Below, in pieces: positions 9,351 to 18,577 of a stretch of DNA of 64,000 bases (its first letter is position 1; every line of letters starts with the position of its first letter). Source of the stretch: JAGVSR01 sp963708775 (GTDB lineage: Bacteria; Pseudomonadota; Alphaproteobacteria; Rhizobiales; Hyphomicrobiaceae); NCBI GenBank assembly GCA_963708775.1, contig CAVPTI010000021.1:119236-183235 (forward strand). Direction: 5' to 3'. Under the pieces are notes generated by a model. It was not told where the DNA came from, did no database searches, and was given only the letters and a program-made list of their open reading frames with translations. Made by a program: the position numbers and the translations under genes.

Positions 9351-10232
9351 ATGACACAGATGAGACCTATCTTGATTGCCGGTCCGACCGCGAGCGGCAA
9401 ATCCGCTCTCGCTTTGAAAATTGCGCGCGAGCGCGGTGGCGTGATCGTAAACGCAGACAGCATGCAGGTTTATGACGAACTGCAGATCCTTTCCGCGCGG
9501 CCTTCGCCCGAAGATGCCGCCGAGGTCCCGCACCGGCTCTATGGGCATGTGCCGATGCGGGAGGGATATTCGGTCGGCCGATTTGTTCGCGAGGCAGAGG
9601 CTGTCCTGGCGGAACTGAACGGTGAGGGCCGGTTGCCGATCTTTGTCGGCGGCACGGGGCTCTACATGAAGGCGCTGCTGGAGGGGCTATCGCCGATTCC
9701 GGCGATCCCGCCTGCGATCCGTGAACACTGGCGGGCGGAGGCAGACCGGCTTGGAGCATCAAAACTGCATCGCAAACTCGCCGACCTCGATCCCGGGACG
9801 GCAGCGCGGCTGAGCCCCACCGATCCGCAGCGCATCGTGCGGGCGCTGGAAGTGTTCGAGGCCACGGGGCGGCCGCTCTGGGAGTGGCAGAATGAGCCGG
9901 GGAACCCGGTGCTGACGGAAGAGGAAACGGAGCGGATGGTCGTACTGCCCGACCGGGCGACGCTGCATGAGCGCAGCGATGCGCGTTTCGACCGCATGAT
10001 GGAAATGGGCGCGCTGGAGGAGGCACGGCGCATTGCCGATCTCGAACTCGATCCCGCACTGCCTGGGATGCGGGCTCTGGGTCTTAGGCCACTCATGGCG
10101 CATCTGGCGGGAACGCTCGCGATCGAGGAGGCGGTGGAGGAAGGCAAAGCTGAGACGCGGCGATACATCAAACGGCAGGCGACTTGGATCTCTGGCAATA
10201 TGAAGTCGTGGAAGGCCGTATCTGCGCAATAA
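9351..10232 (+). CDS. miaA: tRNA dimethylallyltransferase MiaA
   Basis: Transfers an isopentenyl group from DMAPP to N6 of A37 in tRNAs reading UNN codons. The P-loop GPTASGKSALAL, the DSMQVYDEL substrate motif, FVGGTGLYMKALLEGLS and SPTDPQRIVRALEV are all present in order, and the C-terminal KRQATWISGN motif is present. The frame is open from 9213, but the ATG at 9351 is preceded by AAGGAGG at a good distance and gives the usual 293 residues. It is divergent from serB. It ends 156 bp before ilvB, and that gap contains no obvious branched-chain leader peptide. Confidence 0.95.
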   Translation: MTQMRPILIAGPTASGKSALALKIARERGGVIVNADSMQVYDELQILSARPSPEDAAEVPHRLYGHVPMREGYSVGRFVREAEAVLAELNGEGRLPIFVGGTGLYMKALLEGLSPIPAIPPAIREHWRAEADRLGASKLHRKLADLDPGTAARLSPTDPQRIVRALEVFEATGRPLWEWQNEPGNPVLTEEETERMVVLPDRATLHERSDARFDRMMEMGALEEARRIADLELDPALPGMRALGLRPLMAHLAGTLAIEEAVEEGKAETRRYIKRQATWISGNMKSWKAVSAQ

Positions 10233-10388
10233 ATGGAATGTTTTTGTGCTTTTGACGTCGCATTTATTTATCAGTTACCTTGACCGGGCACACTTAGCCC
10301 CTTAGGTTGCGCCACCTTCAATCCATTCGTTCCGCCCTGAAGGGCGACGGGGAATGGGGTTGCTGCTTTTCGAATATGAGGCTTGACG

Positions 10389-12152
10389 ATGGCACGGACG
10401 ATGACGGGCGCCGAAATGGTTGTGAAGGCGCTGGTGGACCAGGGTGTCGAACATATCTTCGGCTATCCGGGCGGCGCGGTTCTGCCCATCTACGACGAGC
10501 TGTTCCAGCAGGATAAGGTCCAGCACATTCTCGTGCGCCAGGAGGGCGGCGCGGTTCATGCGGCGGAGGGCTACGCGCGCTCGACGGGCAAGGTCGGCGT
10601 CGTGCTGGTGACGTCGGGGCCGGGTGCCACCAACGCGGTGACGGGGCTTACCGACGCGCTGATGGATAGCATCCCGCTCGTCTGCATCACGGGGCAGGTG
10701 CCGACGCATCTGATCGGCAACGATGCCTTCCAGGAGTGCGATACGGTCGGCATCACGCGGCCATGCACGAAACACAACTGGCTGGTGAAAGACGTGAACG
10801 ATCTCGCGCGCGTGCTGCACGAGGCGTTCTATATCGCGCGCTCCGGACGACCCGGTCCTGTGGTGGTCGATATCCCGAAGGACATCCAGTTCAAGGCCGG
10901 CAATTACACCGGGCCGTCGAACGTCGCGCACAAGACCTACCGGCCCAAACTCAAGCCCGACGCCGGACCGGTGGCGGAGGCCGTCGATCTTATCGCCTCG
11001 GCGAAGCGGCCGGTGTTCTACACGGGTGGCGGCGTCATCAATGCTGGTCCGAAGGCGAGCCAACTGCTGCGCGAACTCGTGCGCCTTACAGGTTATCCGA
11101 TCACATCCACGCTGATGGGTCTTGGCGCTTATCCGGCGTCCGACAAGCAGTGGCTCGGCATGCTCGGCATGCACGGCACCTACGAAGCCAACTGGGCGAT
11201 GCACGATTGCGACGTGATGATCAACATCGGGGCGCGGTTCGACGATCGCATCACCGGGCGCTTGGATGCGTTCTCGCCGCATTCGAAGAAGATCCACGTC
11301 GATATCGATCCGTCCTCGATCAACAAGAACGTGCGCGTCGATATTCCGATCGTGGGCGACTGCGCCTATGTGCTCGAAGAAATGCTGCGCATCTGGAAGC
11401 AGAAATCGCCGCAGATCGACAAGGCTGCCATCAAGACGTGGTGGAAGCAGATCGACGGCTGGCGGGCGAAAAAGTCTTTGTCCTTCAAGAACGCGAAGGA
11501 CGTGATCATGCCGCAGTATGCGTGCCAGCGCCTTTACGAGCTGACCAAGGACCGCGACACCTACATTACGACGGAAGTCGGCCAGCATCAGATGTGGGCG
11601 GCTCAGTATTACAACTTCGAAGAGCCGAACCGGTGGATGACGTCGGGTGGTCTGGGCACAATGGGCTATGGCCTGCCAGCGGCGATCGGGGCGCAGCTGG
11701 CGCATCCCAAGTCGCTCGTCATCGACATCGCGGGCGATGCGTCGATCCTGATGAACATTCAAGAGTGTTCGACGGCGGTGCAGTTCAATCTGCCGGTCAA
11801 GGTGTTCATCCTCAACAACGAGTACATGGGCATGGTGCGGCAGTGGCAGCAGCTCCTGCATGGCAACCGGCTGTCGCACAGCTACACCGAGAGCCTGCCG
11901 GACTTCGTGAAGTTGGCGGAGGCGTACGGCTGGCGCGGCATGCGCTGCGAGCATCCCGATGATCTGGACGAAGCGATCCTCGACATGGTCAACACCAAGG
12001 TGCCGACGATCTTCGATTGTCGCGTGGCCAAGCTGGCCAACTGCTTCCCGATGATTCCGTCCGGCAAGGCGCACAACGAAATGCTGCTCGGAGAAGCGAG
12101 CGAAGAGGCGATCGAGAAGGCCATCAGCAAGGAAGGCAAGGTGCTGGTGTGA
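10389..12152 (+). CDS. ilvB: Acetolactate synthase large (catalytic) subunit
   Basis: Thiamine-diphosphate enzyme that makes acetolactate or acetohydroxybutyrate, the first common step of Ile/Val/Leu synthesis. Seen: the catalytic Glu motif RQEGGAVHAAEGYAR (about residue 50), the FAD-binding middle domain, and the TPP/Mg motif GDASILMNIQE with FILNNEYMGM near residue 455-480. Length is about 587 residues, normal for the family. The frame also offers a TTG at 10383, but the ATG at 10389 has a GAGG site 7 bases upstream. Its stop overlaps the GTG of the next small gene (GTGA), so ilvB, the secreted protein and ilvN probably form one operon. Confidence 0.95.
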   Translation: MARTMTGAEMVVKALVDQGVEHIFGYPGGAVLPIYDELFQQDKVQHILVRQEGGAVHAAEGYARSTGKVGVVLVTSGPGATNAVTGLTDALMDSIPLVCITGQVPTHLIGNDAFQECDTVGITRPCTKHNWLVKDVNDLARVLHEAFYIARSGRPGPVVVDIPKDIQFKAGNYTGPSNVAHKTYRPKLKPDAGPVAEAVDLIASAKRPVFYTGGGVINAGPKASQLLRELVRLTGYPITSTLMGLGAYPASDKQWLGMLGMHGTYEANWAMHDCDVMINIGARFDDRITGRLDAFSPHSKKIHVDIDPSSINKNVRVDIPIVGDCAYVLEEMLRIWKQKSPQIDKAAIKTWWKQIDGWRAKKSLSFKNAKDVIMPQYACQRLYELTKDRDTYITTEVGQHQMWAAQYYNFEEPNRWMTSGGLGTMGYGLPAAIGAQLAHPKSLVIDIAGDASILMNIQECSTAVQFNLPVKVFILNNEYMGMVRQWQQLLHGNRLSHSYTESLPDFVKLAEAYGWRGMRCEHPDDLDEAILDMVNTKVPTIFDCRVAKLANCFPMIPSGKAHNEMLLGEASEEAIEKAISKEGKVLV

Positions 12153-12745
12153 TTTTGGGCCGGACTGCCGCCGGTTTTGCCATGATCGTCGCTGCTGCCG
12201 CCTGGAGTGCCGCGGCGGGAGCGGAAACGGCTGCGCCAGCGCCGGCTCAGCCTCCCGCAGCCGAGGTCGCTCCTCCGAGCGTGGCGATTACGTGGGACCG
12301 GGTGGCGAACATCAAGGAAGCGGCGGAGCGGATCGGGCTCATCCAGCGGACGCGCGGCGCGGAAGCGGCGATCAAGCACATCGACGCCTGCTATCGCACG
12401 CACGGGCTTGCGTCGGCGTATTCGGCGGCGTTCGAGGCGTGTATCGCGCAGGACTACATGGAAACGAAACTGCTGACGCGGATCTACGGGCGATTGCCGC
12501 CTGAACGGCTGCGCAAGATGGGCGCGCCGACGGCCGAACAGCTGGCGCAGGCGATGGGCCGACGCGTGGTGGCGGCGTTCCAGCAGTACAAAGTCAGCGC
12601 GGCGGATGCCTCGGCATTTCAAGGCGAAGTCGACAAGGTCGGGTTGCCGATTTTCCTGAGAACGGTGTTTCCGAACGCGGCGGCGGAGATCGATGCGCTC
12701 GGCGGCAAGTTCGACGAGACGGACAAGAGCAAAGAGAAGAACTGA
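12149..12745 (+). CDS. Secreted protein of unknown function inside the ilvB-ilvN operon
   Basis: The GTG start at 12149 overlaps the ilvB stop by 4 bases, and the stop lies 5 bases before the ilvN start, indicating translational coupling. The 198-residue product has a signal peptide (AAGFAMIVAAAAWSAAAGAE), a Pro/Ala linker and a mainly helical mature domain with two Cys (IDACYRTHG, FEACIAQDY). No domain is recognised. The frame is also open upstream inside ilvB, but that part is a shadow. A periplasmic product placed between the two subunits of a cytoplasmic enzyme is unusual; the location may be historical rather than functional. Confidence 0.8.
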   Translation: MILGRTAAGFAMIVAAAAWSAAAGAETAAPAPAQPPAAEVAPPSVAITWDRVANIKEAAERIGLIQRTRGAEAAIKHIDACYRTHGLASAYSAAFEACIAQDYMETKLLTRIYGRLPPERLRKMGAPTAEQLAQAMGRRVVAAFQQYKVSAADASAFQGEVDKVGLPIFLRTVFPNAAAEIDALGGKFDETDKSKEKN

Positions 12746-12750
12746 GAACC

Positions 12751-13299
12751 ATGGCAAATCCCAATCCGCAGAGCCATTACGTCGGCCCCGGCATCGCGCA
12801 GGACGTGGTTTCGCGCACGCTATCGGTGATCGTGGACAACGAACCTGGCGTGCTTGCGCGCGTCATCGGCCTGTTCACGGCGCGCGGCTACAACATCGAC
12901 AGCCTGACCGTGACGGAGACGGAACACGAGAAGCATGTGTCGCGGATCACGATCGTGACGCGGGGCACGCCGGCCGTGATCGAGCAGATCAAGCATCAGC
13001 TGGAGCGGCTGGTGCCGGTGCACCGGGTGCGCGATCTGACGGGCGAGGGCGTGTCGCTCGAGCGCGAACTGGCGCTGGTGAAGGTGGCCGGGAAGGGCGA
13101 GAAACGCATCGAGGCATTGCGCATGGCGGAGATTTTCCGCGCGCAGGTGGTCGATACGTCGACCGAGCACTTCGTGTTCGAGATCACGGGCAAGGCGTCG
13201 AAGATCGAGACCTTCATCGGCCTGATGCGGGAATTGGGACTCGTGGAAGTCAGCCGGACGGGCGTGGCCGCCATCGGTCGCGGCGCGGCGCCGATGTAA
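12751..13299 (+). CDS. ilvN: Acetolactate synthase small (regulatory) subunit
   Basis: A 182-residue regulatory subunit that binds branched-chain amino acids and activates the large subunit. The N-terminal ACT domain is clear (LSVIVDNEPGVLARVIGLF, RGYNIDSLTV), followed by the second ACT-like domain with VDTSTEHFVFEITG and the C-terminal GLVEVSRTGVAAIGRG. ATG at 12751, 5 bases after the preceding stop. The length is at the long end of the family owing to a short N-terminal extension (MANPNPQSHYVGPG), common in alphaproteobacteria. Confidence 0.95.
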   Translation: MANPNPQSHYVGPGIAQDVVSRTLSVIVDNEPGVLARVIGLFTARGYNIDSLTVTETEHEKHVSRITIVTRGTPAVIEQIKHQLERLVPVHRVRDLTGEGVSLERELALVKVAGKGEKRIEALRMAEIFRAQVVDTSTEHFVFEITGKASKIETFIGLMRELGLVEVSRTGVAAIGRGAAPM

Positions 13300-13325
13300 G
13301 CAGCGCTGTGCGGGGTCGGCGTGGT

Positions 13326-13811
13326 TCAGCCCTTCTTCTGGGCGATGTGGAGGTGGGCGGCGTCGGCTGCGCTCTTCGTAAAGGTGAAGGTGTCGGCGTC
13401 GGCAGAGATCTCCACGTTGCTGGACGTGCGGAACCCGGCGGTGGCCGCCTTGCCGGCGTAAAGCGGGAGCGCTGTCGGCTTCTCCGACATCGTGATCTGG
13501 AAAGCGGTGACGCGCGCGCGGTAGCTTTTCTCACCGATGCGGTCGCAGCGGTCGGCGCCTTCGGCCTTTTCGCAGGCCTCGATCCTGGGATAGGTCGTGG
13601 CGGCTTTGTCATGGGCGCCAATGGCCGTCTGCAAGACGTCGATGCAGGTCTCGAAGGGGAGGCCAGTATTATCGGCGCAATCGACGGCGGAGACGACGAT
13701 GTACTGCTTCACCTCGACTTTTTCCTTCGGCGTCCCGGATTTGCCGCAGCCGGCAAGGGCGAGGGCAGACGCGAGGGTGGCGAGGGTGCGGGACTTGGCG
13801 AAACGTTGCAT
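13326..13811 (-). CDS. DUF1190-like lipoprotein
   Basis: A 161-residue lipoprotein with lipobox LALAGC near residue 22. The mature part has the spaced cysteines of the DUF1190/YgiB type (SAVDCADNTGLPFETCIDVLQ and YPRIEACEKAEGADRC). It is probably anchored in a membrane on the periplasmic side; the function of the family is unknown. It lies convergent between ilvN and ilvC, interrupting an otherwise co-directional ilv cluster. Family assignment is moderately sure, from the Cys pattern and length. Confidence 0.7.
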   Translation of the reverse strand: MQRFAKSRTLATLASALALAGCGKSGTPKEKVEVKQYIVVSAVDCADNTGLPFETCIDVLQTAIGAHDKAATTYPRIEACEKAEGADRCDRIGEKSYRARVTAFQITMSEKPTALPLYAGKAATAGFRTSSNVEISADADTFTFTKSAADAAHLHIAQKKG

Positions 13812-14145
13812 GGCTCTAACCCGATAGAGGCTGAACTGAGGAGACAGGCTTAACGCAACTCCGGTTGCAGTTCCGTTAACCGCACGATAAGGGATGCGCC
13901 GGATACAGCGTGACGCTGCGCAATGGCCGCAACGGCTTTGTCGCAGGCGGCCGCGGTCCGGAGGCGTTGCCGCTGCCGCGAGGCGGGGTGTAACGTCCGC
14001 CCGCCATTCCAGGGACCGGCTGCGGCCGTTGCCCCTATCCCGTCATCCGTCCAGCCCGTGACCAGCGCGGGATGCCGTGCAGTCCGTCTGTGCCATGAGT
14101 GGCGGCGGAAGCGAATTCGAAGCGAAGAGACCGAAGAGAGAACCC

Positions 14146-15165
14146 ATGCGCGTCTATTATGATCGTGATGCCGACCTGAACCTGATCAAGACCAAGAAGG
14201 TCGCCATCGTGGGCTATGGGAGCCAGGGACATGCGCATGCGCTGAACCTGCGCGACAGCGGCATCAAGGATGTGGCGATTGCGCTGCGCAAGGGCTCGGC
14301 CTCGGCGGCCAAGGCGGAAAAAGAGGGCCTCAAGGTTCTCGACGTCGCGGAAGCGGCCAAGTGGGCCGACGTGATCATGATGCTGACGCCGGACGAATTG
14401 CAGGCGGACATCTACCGCGATCATCTGCACGCCAACATGAAGAAGGGCGCGGCGCTGATGTTCGCGCACGGCCTCAACGTGCATTTCAATCTGATCGAGC
14501 CGCGTGAAGATCTCGACGTCGGCATGGTGGCGCCGAAGGGTCCGGGACACACGGTGCGTGGCGAGTATCTCAAGGGCGGCGGCGTGCCGTGCCTGATCGC
14601 GATCCACCAGAACAAGTCGGGCAATGCGCATGACCTGTTCCTGTCGTACGCATCGGGCGTCGGCGGTGGACGTTCGGGCGTGATCGAGACGACCTTCAAG
14701 GAAGAGTGCGAGACGGACCTGTTCGGTGAGCAGGCGGTGCTGTGCGGCGGTCTTGTCGAACTGATCCGCGCCGGCTTCGAGACGCTGGTTGAAGCGGGCT
14801 ATGCGCCGGAGATGGCCTATTTCGAATGCCTGCACGAAGTGAAGCTGATCGTGGACCTGATCTACGAAGGCGGCATCGCAAACATGAACTACTCGATCTC
14901 GAACACGGCGGAATACGGCGAGTACGTAACCGGCCCGCGCATCGTCACGCCGGAGACGAAGGCGGAAATGAAGCGCGTTCTGAAGGACATTCAGTCTGGC
15001 CGCTTCACGCGCGACTGGATGCTCGAATGCAAAGCCGGACAGCCGAGCTTCAAGGCCACGCGCCGCAACAACGACGCGCACCAGATCGAAGAGGTCGGGG
15101 CGAAGCTGCGTGCGATGATGCCTTGGATCGGCAAGAACAAGCTTGTCGACAAGGGCCGCAACTGA
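14146..15165 (+). CDS. ilvC: Ketol-acid reductoisomerase (class I)
   Basis: Second step of Val/Ile synthesis: Mg2+-dependent alkyl migration and NADPH reduction of acetolactate. The Rossmann motif VAIVGYGSQGHAHALNLRDSG, the GPGHTVRGEY motif and the C-terminal metal-site region with DLFGEQAVLCGG and ECLHEVKLIVDLIYEGG are present. The ATG at 14146 gives 339 residues, typical of short class I enzymes; the frame open from 14077 is longer than the family. About 340 bp upstream separates it from the DUF1190 gene, so it likely has its own promoter. A strong terminator follows. Confidence 0.96.
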   Translation: MRVYYDRDADLNLIKTKKVAIVGYGSQGHAHALNLRDSGIKDVAIALRKGSASAAKAEKEGLKVLDVAEAAKWADVIMMLTPDELQADIYRDHLHANMKKGAALMFAHGLNVHFNLIEPREDLDVGMVAPKGPGHTVRGEYLKGGGVPCLIAIHQNKSGNAHDLFLSYASGVGGGRSGVIETTFKEECETDLFGEQAVLCGGLVELIRAGFETLVEAGYAPEMAYFECLHEVKLIVDLIYEGGIANMNYSISNTAEYGEYVTGPRIVTPETKAEMKRVLKDIQSGRFTRDWMLECKAGQPSFKATRRNNDAHQIEEVGAKLRAMMPWIGKNKLVDKGRN

Positions 15166-15195
15166 ACCGTGGGCTCCGAAGTGCTTATCAAAAAA

Positions 15196-15227
15196 GCCCG
15201 CAGACGGCAGCGTCTGCGGGCGTTTTT
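15196..15227 (+). terminator. Rho-independent terminator after ilvC
   Basis: GCCCGCAGACG (15196-15206) pairs perfectly with CGTCTGCGGGC (15211-15221) across a GCAG loop, followed by a T5 run. An A6 run precedes the stem, so it can also serve the convergent gene ending at 15231. Confidence 0.92.
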
Positions 15228-15230
15228 GCG

Positions 15231-16482
15231 TCAGGTTCCCGCGCGCTCGTAAATGCGGTTGCCTAATATGAGAAGCTCGGGTTCCTCCATCTCTCCGCGG
15301 AAGCCGAACAGAAATTGCGTGGTGCGTTGCCCGTCGGCTGCCATGCGGACGCTGCGCTGGGTGATCTCGTAGGAGCCGCCGAGGACGCGGCCTGGTGATT
15401 TCAGCAGCAGACTTCCGTCTGGGTAGAAGTCGATTTGGTCGGGCAGGAGATCGGTGGCGGGCCCACCAATCGCGCGATAGGCCCCGGCGAACGCCATCGC
15501 CGCCGGGGCGGGAAAAGTCTTGGCCGCTCCAGCAACGGCCGTGCCTTGGGTGCCGTCCGAGAAGGCCAGCGCATAGGCCTCTCCATCGCGCTGCCAGCGG
15601 CCGGTTCCGGCACTTCCTGGAGGGCGGCTGGCAGGATCGAACGCGGCCGGTGCGCTTGGTTCGCCTTCGAACACACGTCCATCTTTTAACAGGAGTGCCG
15701 TGGTCGCGGCAGGCTCCCCGCCGGCGGCAGGGTTGGCGCCGTCAAAAGCGTAGCGCAGGAAGTAGATGACGTTCTCGACCTGTTCGTCGGGGCTCACCTG
15801 TTGAGCTTGGCTGTCGGCGATCGACGGTGCTGGGGTCTGCTGGGGCGTCGCGTCGGACTCGGTAGAGTCTTCTCTGGCGCGCGGCTCCGGCGGGGCGACC
15901 ACCTGCGACGTCAGTTTTTCGGTGACGGCGAGGCCAGACGCACGCCATCGCTCGATGAGCGTGCGTGCGGTCTTTATGGCTGCATTGCTGTCGCTCATCG
16001 CTGTCGGCAGCGCGACGAGATAGAGCTGCATTCGATTGCCGGGCAGAGGATAGCCTGTGGCTTCGATCCGCGCTTCGCTACCATCGTCGAGCGCGACGAC
16101 CAGCGGGACCAAGAGCCCAGGGGCGACGGCCTCTGATGCCGGCAGGGGAACGGGCTCGCCGGCCGGTCGTGCTTCGCCGAACAGTTCTTCAATAAGAGCC
16201 GGTGCTCGTTCGATGATGGCGGAGCGAATGTCGCCTTCGACGGTTATCACCGGTGGAGCGATCACGGTGACGCTGCCTTCGTCCGAGGGGGCTGAGTAGA
16301 TGGCGATGACGTCAGTGAGCGCGACGGTCCAGCCAGCCGGTAGCGGCCCGAGGGGCGAGGCTACGGCACCCGCCTCGGTGACGGCCGCTGGGGTGGCTGG
16401 ATCGGCCTGGGTCATCCCGGAAATGACCGGCCAAGATCAGCGCTGCCAGGAAACCAACCCGCAAGTGTAATGCGTCGCTCAT
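15231..16482 (-). CDS. Secreted protein of unknown function; signal peptide displaced by one extra base
   Basis: The main frame (ATG at 16415) gives 394 residues without a signal peptide. Just upstream another frame encodes MSDALHLRVGFLAALILAG, a perfect signal peptide start at 16482. Removing one base of the CC at 16427-16428 fuses the two into a secreted protein of about 416 residues. The mature region has an N-terminal alpha/beta domain (WTVALTDVIAIYSAPSDEG), a Pro/Gln linker and a C-terminal beta-rich domain ending YERAGT. No family is recognised. It converges on ilvC, sharing its terminator. Confidence 0.65.
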
Positions 16483-16656
16483 CCGAATAGCCATCCGAAA
16501 AGCATGCTCTTGTCCTTTGCGTGCCGCTGTTCATTTCGGAATTGCCCATGGCAGCTCTAAGGCGCTAACGCTTAGCTGGCCAAATAATAATTGTGCCGCT
16601 ATTGACCGGGCGTCAGCTGTTGGCGGCGAGAACCGATTGCCGGAGTGAGAAGCCAA

Positions 16657-17718
16657 ATGCGTTTTGTTTCCGCGTTGCCTCCACGGGCGCACGTGATCAG
16701 GCTTGTCGCTCTGGCTCTGACTGTTGCAATGGCCGTTCTGCTTTCCGCTGGAAGGCCTTCGATCGCCGGCTCGCCCTCCGAAGCCACTTCCGCTGCGAAG
16801 ACAGACCCGCAGCGGGTCGTGATCGGCGCCTTTATCAACGATATCCAGGAAATTGACTTCCGCACCCAGAGCTACGCGGTCGATGTCTATGTATGGTTCC
16901 GTTGGACAGACACGTCGATCGACCCGTCGAAATCACTGGAGTTCATGAACCGCTTCGCGCCGAACGCTCACGTGCGCGATCAGATCTACGAGCCCCCGAA
17001 GGTTTTGCCGGACGGCACCTTATATGCCGTTGTGCGCAATCAGGGAAGGTTCTCAACCAAACTGGCGCTCGGAAATTATCCTTTCGACAAGCAGGAGCTC
17101 GTCGTCGATCTGGAAGATTCCGAATTGGGTTCGAAGTTTCTGACGTATGTCGCCGACAAAACCCCGTTGACCGTGTCGCCCGAGATTTATGTGGCGGGCT
17201 TTCGGCTAGGGCCGGCGCGGATGGAGATCGTCGAACACGTCTATCCGACGAACTTTGGCAATCCGACGGTCGGCGACTTCGAAGCTTATTCGCGAGCGAA
17301 ACTCATCGTGCCCATCGAACGGCCGCTGACAGCTCTGTCGGTCAAAACGTTTCTACCTATTCTTCTGATCCTGGCCTGTGCCGGTATGATCCTCTGGGTG
17401 CGACCCGCGTATATCGATGCTCGTGTCGGTCTCAGCGTCACAGCACTTCTCACGTTGCTGTTGACCTTGGTCGCTCTCCAACTCGCTACGGGACGGGGGC
17501 AGGCCGATGTCGATTATTTGACGATGATCGACAAGATTTACCTAGCCTCATATGCCTTCATTCTTCTCGTTCTGCTACGAGTGGTGCGGGCGTCGTGGCG
17601 CGACGGGGAACATGGCAGCGACGAGGCGGTTGCTCGCGTGGACCGTTCCTGGTTCCTGTTCGTCGTGGGGTTCTATGCCGCTATTACCGCACTGATCGTT
17701 TCGCTCTCTCTATCGTGA
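16657..17718 (+). CDS. Prokaryotic pentameric ligand-gated ion channel homologue (Cys-loop receptor superfamily)
   Basis: A protein of about 353 residues: signal peptide to near residue 38, a beta-rich extracellular domain of about 190 residues, then four hydrophobic helices (TFLPILLILACAGMILWV; VGLSVTALLTLLLTLVAL; IDKIYLASYAFILLVLL; WFLFVVGFYAAITALIVSL). Family hallmarks: NDIQEIDFRTQSYAVDVYVWFRW and the Cys-loop equivalent NYPFDKQELVVDLEDSE, in which the cysteines are absent, as in bacterial GLIC/ELIC-type channels. Predicted location is the inner membrane with the ligand domain in the periplasm. Ion selectivity and ligand cannot be told from sequence. The start could also be a GTG at 16645. 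It is a single gene, followed by a Nudix gene in the same direction. Confidence 0.8.
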   Translation: MRFVSALPPRAHVIRLVALALTVAMAVLLSAGRPSIAGSPSEATSAAKTDPQRVVIGAFINDIQEIDFRTQSYAVDVYVWFRWTDTSIDPSKSLEFMNRFAPNAHVRDQIYEPPKVLPDGTLYAVVRNQGRFSTKLALGNYPFDKQELVVDLEDSELGSKFLTYVADKTPLTVSPEIYVAGFRLGPARMEIVEHVYPTNFGNPTVGDFEAYSRAKLIVPIERPLTALSVKTFLPILLILACAGMILWVRPAYIDARVGLSVTALLTLLLTLVALQLATGRGQADVDYLTMIDKIYLASYAFILLVLLRVVRASWRDGEHGSDEAVARVDRSWFLFVVGFYAAITALIVSLSLS

Positions 17719-17812
17719 CAGGGGAACATGGCAGCGCGCAGTTCAGGGAGTTCAAAGGGCGCGGGACAGCACGACGGCCAGGTCCGCTACGTGGAACTCG
17801 TGCACTCTCACC

Positions 17813-18473
17813 GTGACCCGTGACGCGTGGCCGTTTGCCGAGGCGAATGCGGCGGAGATCAACGCCTTCTGGCAGCGGCGGACAGCGGAGAATGCAACGC
17901 TTTTCAACGGCCGCATATTCATGCTTTCGAGCTATCGGATCGATGCGGGCCGGTTCACCGGGCGGCTGGTGCCGGTCGAGTTCAAGGCTTTTCTGTTTTG
18001 GAAGGAACGCGGTTGCCCCGACCGCACGGTATTCGATGTGTTCGGTTCGGCTCTGATCCGGGCCGATGATGGTGCCATTCTTCTCGGGCGGCAGAAGTCA
18101 GGCATCAATGCGGGGCTGATTTATCTGCCCGGCGGGTTCATCGATCAGCGGGATGTGGACGAGGCTGGCGAGGTCGACATCAGCGCCAGCGTCCTGCGCG
18201 AGATCGAAGAGGAGACCGGACTTGGCAGGCGCGCAACTCGGGGTCCGCGACGGATTTCTCGTCACGACGATCGGGGCACAGATTTCGATCGCGGTGGAAT
18301 TGGTCGCTGATGGCGATGCCGAGACAGTGCAGCGGCGGATCCGTGAGGTGCTCGCGGCGGAGGCGGAGCCGGAACTCGACGAGATCGTGGCAGTGCGGGA
18401 TTGGGACCAGGTCGAGGCGCTGCCGGTGCCGGCTTATGCGCAGGTGCTGCTTGCCTATCTGTTGCACGCTTGA
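17813..18473 (+). pseudogene. Nudix hydrolase, frame broken by one extra base
   Basis: From a GTG at 17813 the first frame encodes the N-terminal half and the Nudix box (GGFIDQRDVDEAGEV...REIEEETGL). At about 18224-18225 one extra G shifts the frame; the next frame continues AGAQLGVRDGFLVTTIGAQ and DWDQVEALPVPAYAQVLLAYLL to the stop at 18473. Restored length is about 219 residues. Nudix proteins hydrolyse nucleoside diphosphate derivatives; the substrate cannot be assigned. The box has a longer than usual insert between the Gly-Gly and the REIEEE part. Frameshift or sequencing error: both halves look well conserved. Confidence 0.75.
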
Positions 18474-18577
18474 CTGCCGCTCTGACGAGGCTCAAGGCCG
18501 ATCTTTCGAAAGCCCGGCTTGGATATCATCGGGGAATGGGCTAATTCCCGAGCCGCAAACGGAAAAGGCGGGGAACG

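Noticed and set aside
10233..10388. Branched-chain leader peptide or attenuator before ilvB
   Set aside because: Only a weak CGCCC/GGGCG hairpin is present, and no small ORF rich in Ile, Val or Leu codons could be found.
10302..12074. 590-codon open frame antisense to ilvB
   Set aside because: It mirrors the codon bias of ilvB, has Arg/His-rich content and no family features; a high-GC shadow. The same applies to the 547-codon frame antisense to leuA (20475-22118).
13923..14162. Small ORF upstream of ilvC as a leader peptide
   Set aside because: Ala/Arg-rich with no run of branched-chain codons, overlapping the ilvC start region; composition of a random high-GC frame.
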